From positions 1-64,000 of the forward strand of contig CAAETD010000070.1 in the NCBI GenBank assembly GCA_900758885.1: a DNA stretch of 64,000 nt, read 5' to 3'. Of this stretch, positions 33,210 through 41,257 are shown in pieces. Both the position numbers and the translations under genes were made by a program. The notes beneath the pieces are model-generated. The model saw only the letters and a list, made by a program, of their open reading frames with translations. It did no database searches and was not told the DNA's origin. Position 1 is the stretch's first letter. Every line of letters begins with the position of its first letter. The DNA is from an uncultured Collinsella sp. (GTDB lineage Bacteria; Actinomycetota; Coriobacteriia; Coriobacteriales; Coriobacteriaceae).

Positions 33210-34373
33210 ATGCGTAAGATTAAGACCATCGACGACATCACCAAGGACGGCAAAGTCGAGTTTGGCGAGGGCTACGAATTTGTGAGCACCACCGAAGAAG
33301 CCGACGCCATCCTGATGCGCTCGACCGACCTGCACGGCTACGAGCTGCCCGAGGGCATCCGCGCCATCGCCCGCTGCGGCGCCGGCGTCAACAACATCCC
33401 CATCGAGGAGTACGCCAAGAAGGGCGTCATCGTCTTTAACTCCCCCGGCGCCAACAGCAACGCCGTCAAGGAGCTCGTCCTGGGCATGCTGGTGCTTTCG
33501 AGCCGTGGCGTGGTGCAGTCGATGAACTGGGTGCGCGACAACGCCGACGATCCCGAGATCCAGGTCGATGCCGAGAAAGCCAAGAAGGCTTTTGTGGGCC
33601 GCGAGCTCAAGGGCAAGCGCATCGGCGTCATCGGCCTAGGCAACGTAGGCTCCAAGGTCGCCAATGCCTGCGTCGACCTGGGTATGGACGTCTACGGCTA
33701 CGACCCGTTCATTTCCGTCGAGCACGCGTGGGTGCTGAGCCGCGAGGTGCAGCGCGTGGGCACGCTCGAGGATCTCTGCCGCGGCTGCGACTACCTCACC
33801 GTGCACGTGCCCAGCAAGGCCGACACCATCGGCATGATCAGCACCGAGCAGATTAACCTGCTGGCACCCGACGCTGTGCTCATCAACTACGCACGCGAGA
33901 CCATCATTGACGAGGACGCCGTCGGCGACGCCCTGCGTGCAGGCAAGCTCAGCTGGTTTAGCTGCGACTTCGCCACGCCCAAGACCGTCAAGATGCCCAA
34001 TACGTTTATCACCACGCACTCGGGCGCCGGCACAGGCGAGGCCGAGGCCAACTGCGCCGACATGGCCATCAGCGAGCTCAAGGATTACCTGGAGAACGGC
34101 AACATCGCACACAGCGTCAACTACCCCGCCTGCAGCATGGGCAAGGCGCGTGCCGCAAGCCGCATCGCCTGCCTGCACGCCAACGTGCCCAACATGATCG
34201 GCCAGATCACGGCCATCCTGGCCAAGGACAACGCCAACGTGCAGCGTATGACCAACGAGTCCGCCGGCGAGAACGCCTACACCATGTTCGACACCGACGA
34301 ACACCTAGACAGCAGCACCATCGAGGCGCTCAAGCAGATTCCGTCGATGTATCGCGTGCGCGTGATCAAGTAG
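33210..34373 (+). CDS. serA: D-3-phosphoglycerate dehydrogenase (short form)
   Basis: Oxidises 3-phosphoglycerate to 3-phosphohydroxypyruvate, the entry to serine synthesis. The 387-residue protein has the catalytic lid domain (AIARCGAGVNNIPIEEYAKKGV), Rossmann domain (IGVIGLGNVGSKVANACVDLGMDVYGYDP near residue 137), NYARETIIDEDA with the substrate Arg, and the catalytic His in ITTHSGAG. A short C-terminal ACT-like region (ANVPNMIGQITAILAKDNANVQRMTNESAG) may mediate serine feedback. This is the minimal three-domain type with no ASB domain. Start follows AAGGAGTTTTTCT, behind serC. Confidence 0.95.
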   Translation: MRKIKTIDDITKDGKVEFGEGYEFVSTTEEADAILMRSTDLHGYELPEGIRAIARCGAGVNNIPIEEYAKKGVIVFNSPGANSNAVKELVLGMLVLSSRGVVQSMNWVRDNADDPEIQVDAEKAKKAFVGRELKGKRIGVIGLGNVGSKVANACVDLGMDVYGYDPFISVEHAWVLSREVQRVGTLEDLCRGCDYLTVHVPSKADTIGMISTEQINLLAPDAVLINYARETIIDEDAVGDALRAGKLSWFSCDFATPKTVKMPNTFITTHSGAGTGEAEANCADMAISELKDYLENGNIAHSVNYPACSMGKARAASRIACLHANVPNMIGQITAILAKDNANVQRMTNESAGENAYTMFDTDEHLDSSTIEALKQIPSMYRVRVIK

Positions 34374-34386
34374 CGCCGACTGACCT

Positions 34387-34474
34387 GACGGGCAGTTCCC
34401 CATGTGGCCTGCCCGTCGCTGACATTGAATGCCCGCGGGGGCGCCTTTCGCACGAGAGGCACCCCCATTTTTGT
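34387..34474 (+). terminator. Terminator region after serA
   Basis: There are two stems. GACGGGCAG/CTGCCCGTC (about 34387-34417) has no T tail. GGGGG-GCCT / AGGC-CCCCC, with one mismatch and followed by ATTTTTG (34437-34474), is the likely terminator. Confidence 0.6.
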
Positions 34475-34550
34475 GAGCGCTCCATTAAATGCACTGAGCC
34501 GCTTCTTGGCATACAATCTGTATGTTGACCTAACTATCTGTGAGGTGCCT

Positions 34551-35771
34551 ATGGTTGATACAGATTTTGCTTGGCGGCTTACGCAAGGGCTCGTGCGGAT
34601 CGACAGTTCAGACCCGGGTGCGTATGAGGACGAGATTGAGCGCTATATCAAAGCGTTGGTTGAGGAACGGTTGGCGCAGCTGAGCTATCCGGTACTCGAT
34701 GCCGTGCAGATTGCAGAGCACGAAGTACTCCCCGGACGCCGCAATCTAATGGTCACCGTGCCGGGCCAAAGCGACGAGCCACGGCTCGTCTACATCTGCC
34801 ATTTGGATACCGTCACCTTGGGCGATGGCTGGGACGCGGACATTCCGCCGCTCGGAGCGATCGTGCGCAACGATAAACTCTACGGCCGCGGTGCCTGCGA
34901 CATGAAGAGTGGCCTGGCCTGCGCCATTGCCGCACTGGTCCATACGCTCGAGCGCGTGGCGGCGGATGGCGCGCTGCCCCGCCGCGGCTTTTCGCTCATC
35001 TGCTCGGTCGACGAGGAAGATTTTATGCGCGGCTCAGAGGCAGCCATCGATGCTGGCTGGGTCGGCTCGCGTGAATGGGTGCTGGACACCGAGCCCACCG
35101 ACGGACAGATCCAGGTGGCGCACAAGGGTCGCACGTGGTTCGAGATCGAGATGACCGGCGTCACGGCGCATGCGAGCCAGCCTTGGAAGGGCGCGGATGC
35201 CGTCGCCGCCATGGCCGAGGTCGTGTGTTCGCTCCGTCGCGCGTTTGTGGCGCTGCCCGCGCACGATGAGCTGGGGCCTTCGACCATCACGTTTGGCCAA
35301 ATCGAGGGCGGATATCGCCCCTACGTCGTACCCGACCGCGCCAAAGCCTGGGTCGACATGCGACTGACCCCGCCGACCGATACGGCCGCCGCGACGCGCA
35401 TGGTAGAGCAGGCCATCGCCGGCGCCGAAGCCGCCGTTCCCGGTTGCCATGGCAGCTACACCGTGACGGGCGACCGCCCCGCCATCGAGCGCGACCCGAA
35501 CTCTCCCCTTCTAGCAGCGCTCAAGCGTGCCGCCGATGACGTGACGGACGCGGACACGACCGTCGGCTTCTTTACCGGCTACACCGACACCGCCGTCATT
35601 GCCGGCAAGACAGACAACCGCAATTGCATGAGCTACGGTCCCGGGTCGCTCGCGCTCGCGCACAAGCCCAACGAATATGTGCCCCACGCCGATATCGTTC
35701 GTTGTCAGCAGGTGCTAATCGCGCTCGCCGATAACGTGCTCTGGGACGCGAGCGGCCAAGTTGGGGCATAA
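34551..35771 (+). CDS. M20-family metallopeptidase (ArgE/DapE-like deacylase)
   Basis: This 406-residue zinc amidohydrolase has metal-ligand motifs in order: ICHLDTVTLGDGWD (His), YGRGACDMKSG (bridging Asp), VDEEDFMRG (catalytic Glu pair), LDTEPTD (Asp), and a C-terminal His in ALAHKPNEYVPHAD. A dimerisation lid (HKGRTWFEIEMTGVTAHASQPWKGADAV) sits in the middle. Relatives deacylate acetyl-ornithine, succinyl-diaminopimelate or peptides; the substrate is not determinable. Start at 34551 (MVDTDFAW) after TGAGGTGCCT; an earlier in-frame ATG covers non-conserved sequence including the previous terminator. The DUF1015-like gene follows 39 bp downstream. Confidence 0.88.
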   Translation: MVDTDFAWRLTQGLVRIDSSDPGAYEDEIERYIKALVEERLAQLSYPVLDAVQIAEHEVLPGRRNLMVTVPGQSDEPRLVYICHLDTVTLGDGWDADIPPLGAIVRNDKLYGRGACDMKSGLACAIAALVHTLERVAADGALPRRGFSLICSVDEEDFMRGSEAAIDAGWVGSREWVLDTEPTDGQIQVAHKGRTWFEIEMTGVTAHASQPWKGADAVAAMAEVVCSLRRAFVALPAHDELGPSTITFGQIEGGYRPYVVPDRAKAWVDMRLTPPTDTAAATRMVEQAIAGAEAAVPGCHGSYTVTGDRPAIERDPNSPLLAALKRAADDVTDADTTVGFFTGYTDTAVIAGKTDNRNCMSYGPGSLALAHKPNEYVPHADIVRCQQVLIALADNVLWDASGQVGA

Positions 35772-35810
35772 TAAGCCGCGAACAAACCGACTCGTGCGTT
35801 AGGACCGCCC

Positions 35811-36491
35811 ATGAAAGCACTTCCGTTTCCCTGCATCCGCCCGGCTCAGGACCGCGTGCTCGAGGCGCTGCCTGCAATGGGCAGCATCCTGAGCGGCAAC
35901 GATGCTCTGCGCGGAGCCATTGCCGATGGTCTGATGCTCAAGGACCCGGGTGCGGCGTATTACGTGTACGAATGCTCGGGCGAGCCGGGACGTGTGACGG
36001 GTGTCGTGGCGATCTGCCCGGTTGGTGCGCTGGCGGGCGGCGACGCGGTTGCCGCCGATACGACCGCCGCTGCGCGCGCAATCGCCGACCTCAAGGTACA
36101 GCCCCGTCCCGTAACGCTTGTCTACGAAGCCTCTCCCGTCATGGATATCATCCTCGGCGCCGCAAAAGAGGGCGCTTCACTCAATGCCGTCACCGACCCC
36201 GCCGGCATTACGCACCGCGTGTGGGAGGTCAAGCGCGAGGACGCCGTCGGGGCCATCCGCGCCATGCTCGACCAGGCGCCGGAGCCGGCACTGGCCGACG
36301 ACCCTGCCTACGCTGTCGCACTAGTCGAGGCATCACAGCTCCTGGCCGACGATGCACGTGCCGCCGGCACCTACACGGGCAAAGAGCCGTTCAACTTTGC
36401 CGTAGCTGCGCTCTTCCCCGCCGCGCAGGTCAGCGGCGGCGCGGCGCAGGTTCCGACGGGTCTGCTCACGCACCAGGTCGCGCGGTTCTAG
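35811..36491 (+). CDS. Short DUF1015-like protein
   Basis: Tentative assignment. The N-terminus (ALPFPCIRPAQDRV) and general layout (YYVYECSGEPGRVTGVVAICPVGAL... YEASPVMDIILGAAKEGASLNAVTDPAGITHRVWEVKRED... LDQAPEPALADDPAYAVALVEA) match the DUF1015 family. At 226 residues it is far shorter than the usual 400 or so. The HE and DGHHR motifs expected in full members are not visible, so activity, if any, would differ. TTAGGACCGCCC precedes the start. Probably co-transcribed with the M20 peptidase; a strong terminator follows at 36535-36576. Confidence 0.6.
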   Translation: MKALPFPCIRPAQDRVLEALPAMGSILSGNDALRGAIADGLMLKDPGAAYYVYECSGEPGRVTGVVAICPVGALAGGDAVAADTTAAARAIADLKVQPRPVTLVYEASPVMDIILGAAKEGASLNAVTDPAGITHRVWEVKREDAVGAIRAMLDQAPEPALADDPAYAVALVEASQLLADDARAAGTYTGKEPFNFAVAALFPAAQVSGGAAQVPTGLLTHQVARF

Positions 36492-36534
36492 CAAGACCAG
36501 ACCGTCCAGCACAAAAATCGGCAGCCCAACAAAC

Positions 36535-36576
36535 AGGGGGCGGAGATGCAGCAGGTACATGCATCTCCGCCCCTTT
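36535..36576. terminator. Intrinsic terminator between convergent genes
   Basis: GGGGCGGAGATGCA pairs perfectly with TGCATCTCCGCCCC around an 8-base loop, then TTTT. It serves the DUF1015-like gene and lies 44 bp past the end of the histidine phosphatase on the other strand. Confidence 0.85.
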
Positions 36577-36620
36577 TGCGTCGAGAAGTTATGCCGACGA
36601 CCCGTGCCGCCGCGCTCGCG

Positions 36621-37256
36621 TTATCCGCGCTGCGGACCCGCAGTAGCCACGAGCGGTTCAAGCCCCAGCTCGCGCGCGTAGTCTTCCTGCGTAAAGACTT
36701 CGACCAGTTCAAACGTATCGGCCGCATCGTCAAACGCAAACTGCAGCACTGAGCAGTTGCCCGGCACGCGTTCGCGCTCGTCGGCCGCCGCGCCCCGCAC
36801 GTGGTCCAAAAACTCCTTGATAGCCGAGCCGTGGCTCACCGCGAGCACGCACTCGTGGTCCGGACGTCGCATAAGATCGGTTATCGTCGCCGCCATGCGC
36901 TCGCGCACCTGCATCTGGCCCTCGCCGCCAAACTGACGATAGAAATCTCGCCACGGCCGCTCGGGCATAAGCATCACGCGCTCGGCCTCAAAGTCGCCAA
37001 AGAACCACTCACGCAGACCGTCCAGGCGCTCGTACGCCAAGCCCGGCCACAGGTTGGCGATAGTCTGCTCGGTGCGATGAAGTGTGGAGGTGTAGGCATG
37101 ATCGGGTTCAATGCCGCGCGCACGTAAGAACATGCCGGCACGTGCCGCCTGGTCGCATCCCAGCTGCGTGAGCGGTGAGTCACTCCAACCCTGAATAATG
37201 CGCTTAAGGTTGAATATTGTCTGCCCATGACGAACCAGATACAGGTCTTTATTCAT
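36621..37256 (-). CDS. Histidine phosphatase family protein (copy 1)
   Basis: 211 residues. The phosphohistidine motif LYLVRHGQTIFNLKRIIQGWSDSPLT (residues 4-29), the catalytic Glu/Arg region YTSTLHRTEQTIANL and GLREWFFGDFEAE, and the second His in VLAVSHGSAIKEFLD (near 145) make a complete active site. Substrates range from sugar phosphates to nucleotides, none inferable. Start at 37256 after AAAGGACCCCT. It follows a paralogous gene (37274-37816) by 17 bp, so the two form an operon. Confidence 0.9.
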   Translation of the reverse strand: MNKDLYLVRHGQTIFNLKRIIQGWSDSPLTQLGCDQAARAGMFLRARGIEPDHAYTSTLHRTEQTIANLWPGLAYERLDGLREWFFGDFEAERVMLMPERPWRDFYRQFGGEGQMQVRERMAATITDLMRRPDHECVLAVSHGSAIKEFLDHVRGAAADERERVPGNCSVLQFAFDDAADTFELVEVFTQEDYARELGLEPLVATAGPQRG

Positions 37257-37273
37257 AGGGGTCCTTTCGTTCG

Positions 37274-37816
37274 TTACCAATCAAGGAGCGAAAACGCACC
37301 GTCGCAATAGCCAAAATGAAGCACGGCACCGTTGTCGGGTAGCTCTCCCCCGCCAGTCACATACTCAAGAAACTCCTGGCAGGAAGAGCCGTGGGAGACT
37401 GCCAGCACACAGTCGTGCTGCGGCCTGGCCATGATGTGGGACAGCGCCGCGACCATGCGCGACTGGAGCTCGCCTTCAGACTCGCCACCAAAGGCCACCG
37501 GATAATCGCCCCAGGGCTGCGGCGGCATCTCGCGATTTGATGTACCCTCCAGCGAGCCCAAATGCCACTCGCGCAGGTCATCGACCAGCTCTATCGAGCG
37601 GCCCTCACCAGCAATTAGCTCAGCCGTATGCCGCGCCCGGCCCAACGGCGAGGAATACACACGGTCAAAGGTCACGCCACGCGCCTCAAACGCCGCGCGC
37701 GTCGCCAGCGCCTGCTCGCGCCCGCGCGCCGTAAGCGGCGAATCGTGCCCACCCTGCAAAATGTTCTGCACATTGAGCTCAGTCTGCCCATGCCGCACCA
37801 AATACAAATCTGCCAC
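37274..37816 (-). CDS. Histidine phosphatase family protein (copy 2)
   Basis: 180 residues. LYLVRHGQTELNVQNILQGGHDSPLTARG carries the catalytic His (residue 9); VYSSPLGRARHTAELIAGEG, LREWHLGSLEGTSNREMP and VLAVSHGSSCQEFLEYV complete the site. It is clearly a paralogue of the next gene (same HGQT..N motif, REW.FG/LG, and VLAVSHGS blocks), presumably a tandem duplication that has diverged. The start is GTG with GGGGAGGAC immediately upstream. It is preceded by a repeat family A copy at 37830-37868. Confidence 0.9.
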   Translation of the reverse strand: MADLYLVRHGQTELNVQNILQGGHDSPLTARGREQALATRAAFEARGVTFDRVYSSPLGRARHTAELIAGEGRSIELVDDLREWHLGSLEGTSNREMPPQPWGDYPVAFGGESEGELQSRMVAALSHIMARPQHDCVLAVSHGSSCQEFLEYVTGGGELPDNGAVLHFGYCDGAFSLLDW

Positions 37817-37829
37817 ACGTCCTCCCCTC

Positions 37830-37868
37830 GCACCACCGCAAAGGGGACAGGTACCTTTGTGGTGGTTT
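37830..37868. repeat. Repeat family A copy upstream of the phosphatase pair
   Basis: CACCACCGCAAAGGGGACAG then GTACCTTTGTGGTGGTTT. It lies 30 bp past the end of the minus-strand nitroreductase gene, so it can act as that gene's terminator. Confidence 0.75.
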
Positions 37869-37898
37869 ACCGCCGGATCACACCGCGGTGACGCTCAG

Positions 37899-38570
37899 CT
37901 ACACCAGTACGTCGGCAAGCGGGCGCTTGGGTACGTGGTGCACCTGCGCCTCGTCGCGCCAGTAATTAATTGAGCCGTCGGGGTTGGAATCGATCGCATC
38001 AATCACCTGCGTCTCGGCCGGAACGCCAAACGCCATGATCAGCTTGAGCTCATACTTGTCGCTATCGAGCCCCATGGCATCGATCGCGTGGGGCGTAAAG
38101 GCCTTGAACATGCAGGCAGCCACCTCGGGCGTGGCGCTGCGGGCGGCGAGCATCATCGTCTGCGCGGCAATGCCCGTGTCGACCTCGGTAATAGGAGCGG
38201 CGGGCTTGCCCGGAACGGCGCGCTCGGCAAGAATCGCGATGTAGCCGGTCGGGCGCTCGCCCTCGGCAGGACCCGACCAGTCCTTAAGCGCGCCGGCCCA
38301 TGCAAGCTCGTCAAACACGCGAGCGCAGTCCTCGGAACCGCTTACCACATGAAAACGCAGACGCTGAGCATTGGCGCCGCAGGGAGCCAGGTGCGCCAGT
38401 TCCGCCAGCTCGAGCAAAAACTCGCGCGGCACGCGCATGGACTCGTCAAAGCGACGGCACGTACGGGCGCGGCGGACCAGCGCGTCAAACGTGTCCAGGC
38501 CGAGCTTTTCGCAACCTTGCTTTGCCATCGACTCCGCGCTAGACGGCGCCGCGGGAACTGTTTCGTTCAT
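37899..38570 (-). CDS. Nitroreductase-family flavoprotein
   Basis: A 223-residue FMN-dependent reductase. ALVRRARTCRRFDESMRVPREFLLELAELAHLAPCGANAQRLRFHVV gives the FMN-phosphate Arg/Ser region (about residues 30-76), EVDTGIAAQTMMLAARSATPEVAACMFKAF is the central helix, and KYELKLIMAFGVPAET closes the domain. The usual NAD(P)H-linked substrates (quinones, nitro compounds) are not predictable. I chose ATG 38570 after GGGGGTCCCT; a TTG four codons upstream would place the Shine-Dalgarno inside the gene. A DtxR/IdeR-like box 29 bp upstream suggests iron- or manganese-dependent repression (inference). Confidence 0.85.
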   Translation of the reverse strand: MNETVPAAPSSAESMAKQGCEKLGLDTFDALVRRARTCRRFDESMRVPREFLLELAELAHLAPCGANAQRLRFHVVSGSEDCARVFDELAWAGALKDWSGPAEGERPTGYIAILAERAVPGKPAAPITEVDTGIAAQTMMLAARSATPEVAACMFKAFTPHAIDAMGLDSDKYELKLIMAFGVPAETQVIDAIDSNPDGSINYWRDEAQVHHVPKRPLADVLV

Positions 38571-38598
38571 AGGGACCCCCAATTTCGGGCAATTGTTC

Positions 38599-38617
38599 TT
38601 AGGAAAATCTAACCTAA
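38599..38617 (-). promoter_or_regulatory. DtxR/IdeR-like metal box upstream of the nitroreductase
   Basis: On the minus strand TTAGGTTAGATTTTCCTAA matches 14-15 of the 19 positions of the DtxR/IdeR consensus TTAGGTTAGCCTAACCTAA. It overlaps the likely -10 (TAGATT). A DtxR-family regulator is encoded in this window at 47169-47558. Confidence 0.6.
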
Positions 38618-38805
38618 AACGTAGGCAATAACGAACAGGGCTGCAATGTTCTACACCTGTTGAATAGAAAATCGCGACGTGGGGAACAACGGAAACAATT
38701 CGGGGCCTTTGGGTTACGTTTCACCCTCCCCGACCCATACGTCAGCGCCTTTAGGCGATACTGGTCGTAACGATCAAGGCTTACGCCGCACGGAAAGGAG
38801 ACATT

Positions 38806-39408
38806 ATGGGCATCTTTAAGAATGATGACCAAAAATCGAGCCAGTTTGGATTTGACGAGAAAAGCATGGCAGGCAAGGCCGTCAAGGCCGTGCGCTGGAT
38901 TTACGCCATCACGGGCGTCTTGGCGCTCGTCGCCGGCATCGCACTGCTGTTTGCGCCCGCCAAGTCCCTCGTCTTCTTAACGACCGTCTTGGGCTTCTAC
39001 TTTGTGATCACGGCCGCGATCAGGCTGTTTACCGCTGTTTTCGAGCCACTGCTGCCCACCGGCTGGCGCGTCACGAGCATCATCTCCAACCTACTCATTA
39101 TCTTGGGCGGCGTCATAATCCTGCGCAACCAGGCCTTCTCGACCGCGACGCTCACCACGATGGTGGTTATCGTGGCCGGCTTTGGCTGGATCGTCGAAGG
39201 TGTCATGTCCATTCTGGAGTCCGAGCTTTCGTCCAACCGTGCCCTCGCCATCCTGAGCGGCGCGCTCTCCATCATCGCCGGCATGTTCGTGTTTATCTAT
39301 CCGCTGTGGTCGGCCAAGATGCTCGTCATCTTTAGCGGCGCCGCACTGCTGGTGTTTGGCGTAACGCTGATTGTTCGCGCTATTCAATTTGGCAAACTGG
39401 TGCACTAG
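38806..39408 (+). CDS. HdeD/DUF308-family membrane protein
   Basis: This 200-residue protein carries six hydrophobic segments after a short polar N-terminus: about 28-48, 54-74, 84-103, 112-131, 146-165, 170-190. The pairwise repeats of small-residue-rich helices (VRWIYAITGVLALVAGIALLFAP; NRALAILSGALSIIAGMFVFIYP) and the duplicated WxxxG pattern are those of the HdeD family. Family function is unclear; in enterobacteria it is linked to acid resistance. AAAGGAGACATT precedes the ATG. The downstream YaiI/YqxD gene begins at the base after its stop codon, so translation is probably coupled. Confidence 0.85.
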   Translation: MGIFKNDDQKSSQFGFDEKSMAGKAVKAVRWIYAITGVLALVAGIALLFAPAKSLVFLTTVLGFYFVITAAIRLFTAVFEPLLPTGWRVTSIISNLLIILGGVIILRNQAFSTATLTTMVVIVAGFGWIVEGVMSILESELSSNRALAILSGALSIIAGMFVFIYPLWSAKMLVIFSGAALLVFGVTLIVRAIQFGKLVH

Positions 39409-39891
39409 ATGCCGCGAACGCTCTTTATTGATGCAGACGCCTGCCCGGTCACGCGCGAGTCGATTGACTGCGCGCGGCGGGCGGGCGTCGCCGTCGTTAT
39501 CGCCGGCAACAGCACACAGAACCTGGAACGCCACATTCGCCGCGACGATCCGCGCGACGTCGAGCATGCGCGACGCGGATTTTGGGTCACGACGCTCGAT
39601 GTGAGCGTGGGCGCCGACAGCGCCGACTTTGCCATTGTCGAACGCCTGCAGGCGGGCGACGTAGTCGTGACGCAGGACATTGGCTTGGCGAGCATGGTGC
39701 TCGGGCGCGATGCCGCCGCCATCGGCGTGCGCGGGCGCGTCTACGATAAGGCGACCATCGACATGCAGTTGTTTATTCGCCACGAGGAAAAGAAGGTACG
39801 CCGCGCCGGGGGACGCACTCGCGGACCGGCGGCATTTACCAGCGAAGACCGGGCCCGCTTTAAACGCAACCTCACCGAGCTGCTGCACTAA
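39409..39891 (+). CDS. YaiI/YqxD family protein (UPF0178)
   Basis: 160 residues. The family's N-terminal LFIDADACPVTRES (residues 5-18, an acidic metal-binding start as in PIN-like nucleases) and VVTQDIGLASMVLGRDAAAIGVRGRVYDKATIDMQL (about 88-123) are clear. The C-terminal RTRGPAAFTSEDRARFKRNLTELL is standard. The fold suggests a nuclease-like protein but no activity is established. It lacks its own Shine-Dalgarno and starts directly after the HdeD stop, so it relies on coupling. Confidence 0.9.
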   Translation: MPRTLFIDADACPVTRESIDCARRAGVAVVIAGNSTQNLERHIRRDDPRDVEHARRGFWVTTLDVSVGADSADFAIVERLQAGDVVVTQDIGLASMVLGRDAAAIGVRGRVYDKATIDMQLFIRHEEKKVRRAGGRTRGPAAFTSEDRARFKRNLTELLH

Positions 39892-39893
39892 CC

Positions 39894-39998
39894 AAGGTAG
39901 ATTTTTGGGACATGCCTAAAAATCTACCTTTTTGTTTTGGCAGCGGAAATGCCCTGGTCACAGGGGTAGATCGTAAGACATGTCCCAATAATCTACTT
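39894..39998. terminator. Double inverted repeat, family D, between convergent genes
   Basis: AAGGTAGATTTTT-GGGACATGCCT-AAAAATCTACCTTTTT (39894-39933) is a good terminator for YaiI. A related inverted unit (GGTAGAT...ATGTCCCAATAATCTACTT, 39964-39998) follows, and GGGACATG of the first pairs with CATGTCCC of the second, giving nested alternatives. The last bases overlap the stop of the exporter gene. Confidence 0.7.
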
Positions 39999-41085
39999 AA
40001 AGGCCAACGGCGGAGAGGATGAGGCCCCAGCCGGCACCGATGACGTACATCATGATCAGGAACAGGACGTTTTCGCGGGCGCTGCGGTTGGTACGGAACA
40101 GCACCAGGTAGCCCACACCGGCAGAGATGAGCGTGCCGGCGAGCATCGGGGCCAGCTGCAGCGCGCCTTCCAGGTACAGTTGCGTGATGACGACGCTGGC
40201 CGAGCAGTTGGGAATCAGGCCGACAAGCGCCGAGCCCAGGACCGCAAGCGTCTCGTTGCCGCGCAGGAACTGCTCGATCGCGGACTCGCCGAAGGTCTCG
40301 AGCACGGCGACCAGAATCAGCGTCACCAGAAAAATGAATACCGAGACCTGCACGGTGTGCGAGATGGCGCTGCGAATAATCGACAGGAGGGGCGCGCTCT
40401 CGTGAGAGTGGGAGTGACCGTGGCCATCATGGTGTTCATGCTCGCCCCCATGACCGTGATCGTGTCCATGTCCGTGTTCGTACTCGTCCTCGTCTTCATC
40501 GCAACCGCAATGGTCGCGCTCGCACAGCTCATGGATGTGATCGGCGCTCACGCCCGCCTCGGCCACTTCATCAATGATGTCGCCCCCGGTATGGTCGTCG
40601 TGCGCGCAGTTCACATGAGCCGGATTGGAAGCGGTCCCCAGCACGGTACGGCGAATCGCCGCATGCGCGCGAGCGTTACGACGAAGGCCGCGGATAGCCG
40701 CGTCCACGATAAAGCCCGTGACCAGCGCGATCAGTGCCTTCGAAGCCAAAAGCATCGCCATGGTCTGCACGGGAACCTGCTCGGCAAGTAGCAGCGGCAG
40801 CATCTCGTCGGAGGTCGAAAGGAACACCGCCACCAACGTGCCCAAGGTCACGACGCGACCGGCGTACAGCGTTGCCGCCATGGCCGAAAAGCCGCACTGC
40901 GGCACCATACCCAGCAACGAGCCAACCACGGGACCCGCGGCGCCGGCGCGCTTGATGGCCCCGTTAACGCGGTCGCCCGCGACGTGCTCCAAGGTCTCGA
41001 GGGCCAGATACGTCACCAACAAAAACGGCACAAGCGAGAGCGTGTCCTTGCCGGCGTCGAGCAGAATATCAATCAGCAAATCCAT
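39997..41085 (-). CDS. Putative 10-TM heavy-metal exporter (ArsP_2-like) with His-rich loop
   Basis: This 362-residue protein has two halves of about five membrane helices. The first is residues 15-125, with LLGMVPQCGFSAMAATLYAGRVVTLGTL; the second is residues 245-360, with VGLIPNCSASVVITQLYLEGAL. The paired P-x-C-G/S-x-S/A motifs are the family hallmark (PF11449-type, annotated as arsenic efflux or manganese transporter). The loop between (about 150-235) is extremely His/Asp/Glu-rich (CERDHCGCDEDEDEYEHGHG; HGHSHSHES), pointing to divalent metal binding. The actual metal is not determinable. Promoter TTGGCA-16-TACAAT upstream overlaps CTAGG repeats. Start after AAAGGTTCCATCCGTC. Confidence 0.85.
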   Translation of the reverse strand: MDLLIDILLDAGKDTLSLVPFLLVTYLALETLEHVAGDRVNGAIKRAGAAGPVVGSLLGMVPQCGFSAMAATLYAGRVVTLGTLVAVFLSTSDEMLPLLLAEQVPVQTMAMLLASKALIALVTGFIVDAAIRGLRRNARAHAAIRRTVLGTASNPAHVNCAHDDHTGGDIIDEVAEAGVSADHIHELCERDHCGCDEDEDEYEHGHGHDHGHGGEHEHHDGHGHSHSHESAPLLSIIRSAISHTVQVSVFIFLVTLILVAVLETFGESAIEQFLRGNETLAVLGSALVGLIPNCSASVVITQLYLEGALQLAPMLAGTLISAGVGYLVLFRTNRSARENVLFLIMMYVIGAGWGLILSAVGL

Positions 41086-41129
41086 GACGGATGGAACCTT
41101 TCGTGTCTTTCGGCAGCATTGTAAAAGTC

Positions 41130-41175
41130 CTAGCGGTCAACTAGGGTATTGTAGTTATCCTAGGCGCGATGCCAA
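41130..41175 (-). promoter_or_regulatory. Promoter and CTAGG-repeat operator candidate of the exporter
   Basis: Minus strand: TTGGCA (41175-41170), 16-bp spacer, TACAAT (41153-41148). CCTAGG, CCTAGT and GCTAGG recur at about 41163-41158, 41145-41140 and 41134-41129 around the -10. This could bind a metal regulator, but no consensus fits exactly. Confidence 0.5.
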
Positions 41176-41257
41176 TAGTTGCCCATGGTAAACTATCATC
41201 TCGCCACATCTCAATGAACCCGAGCCGCGCGCTGCGGCCCGTCCAAGGAGCAGTTAT

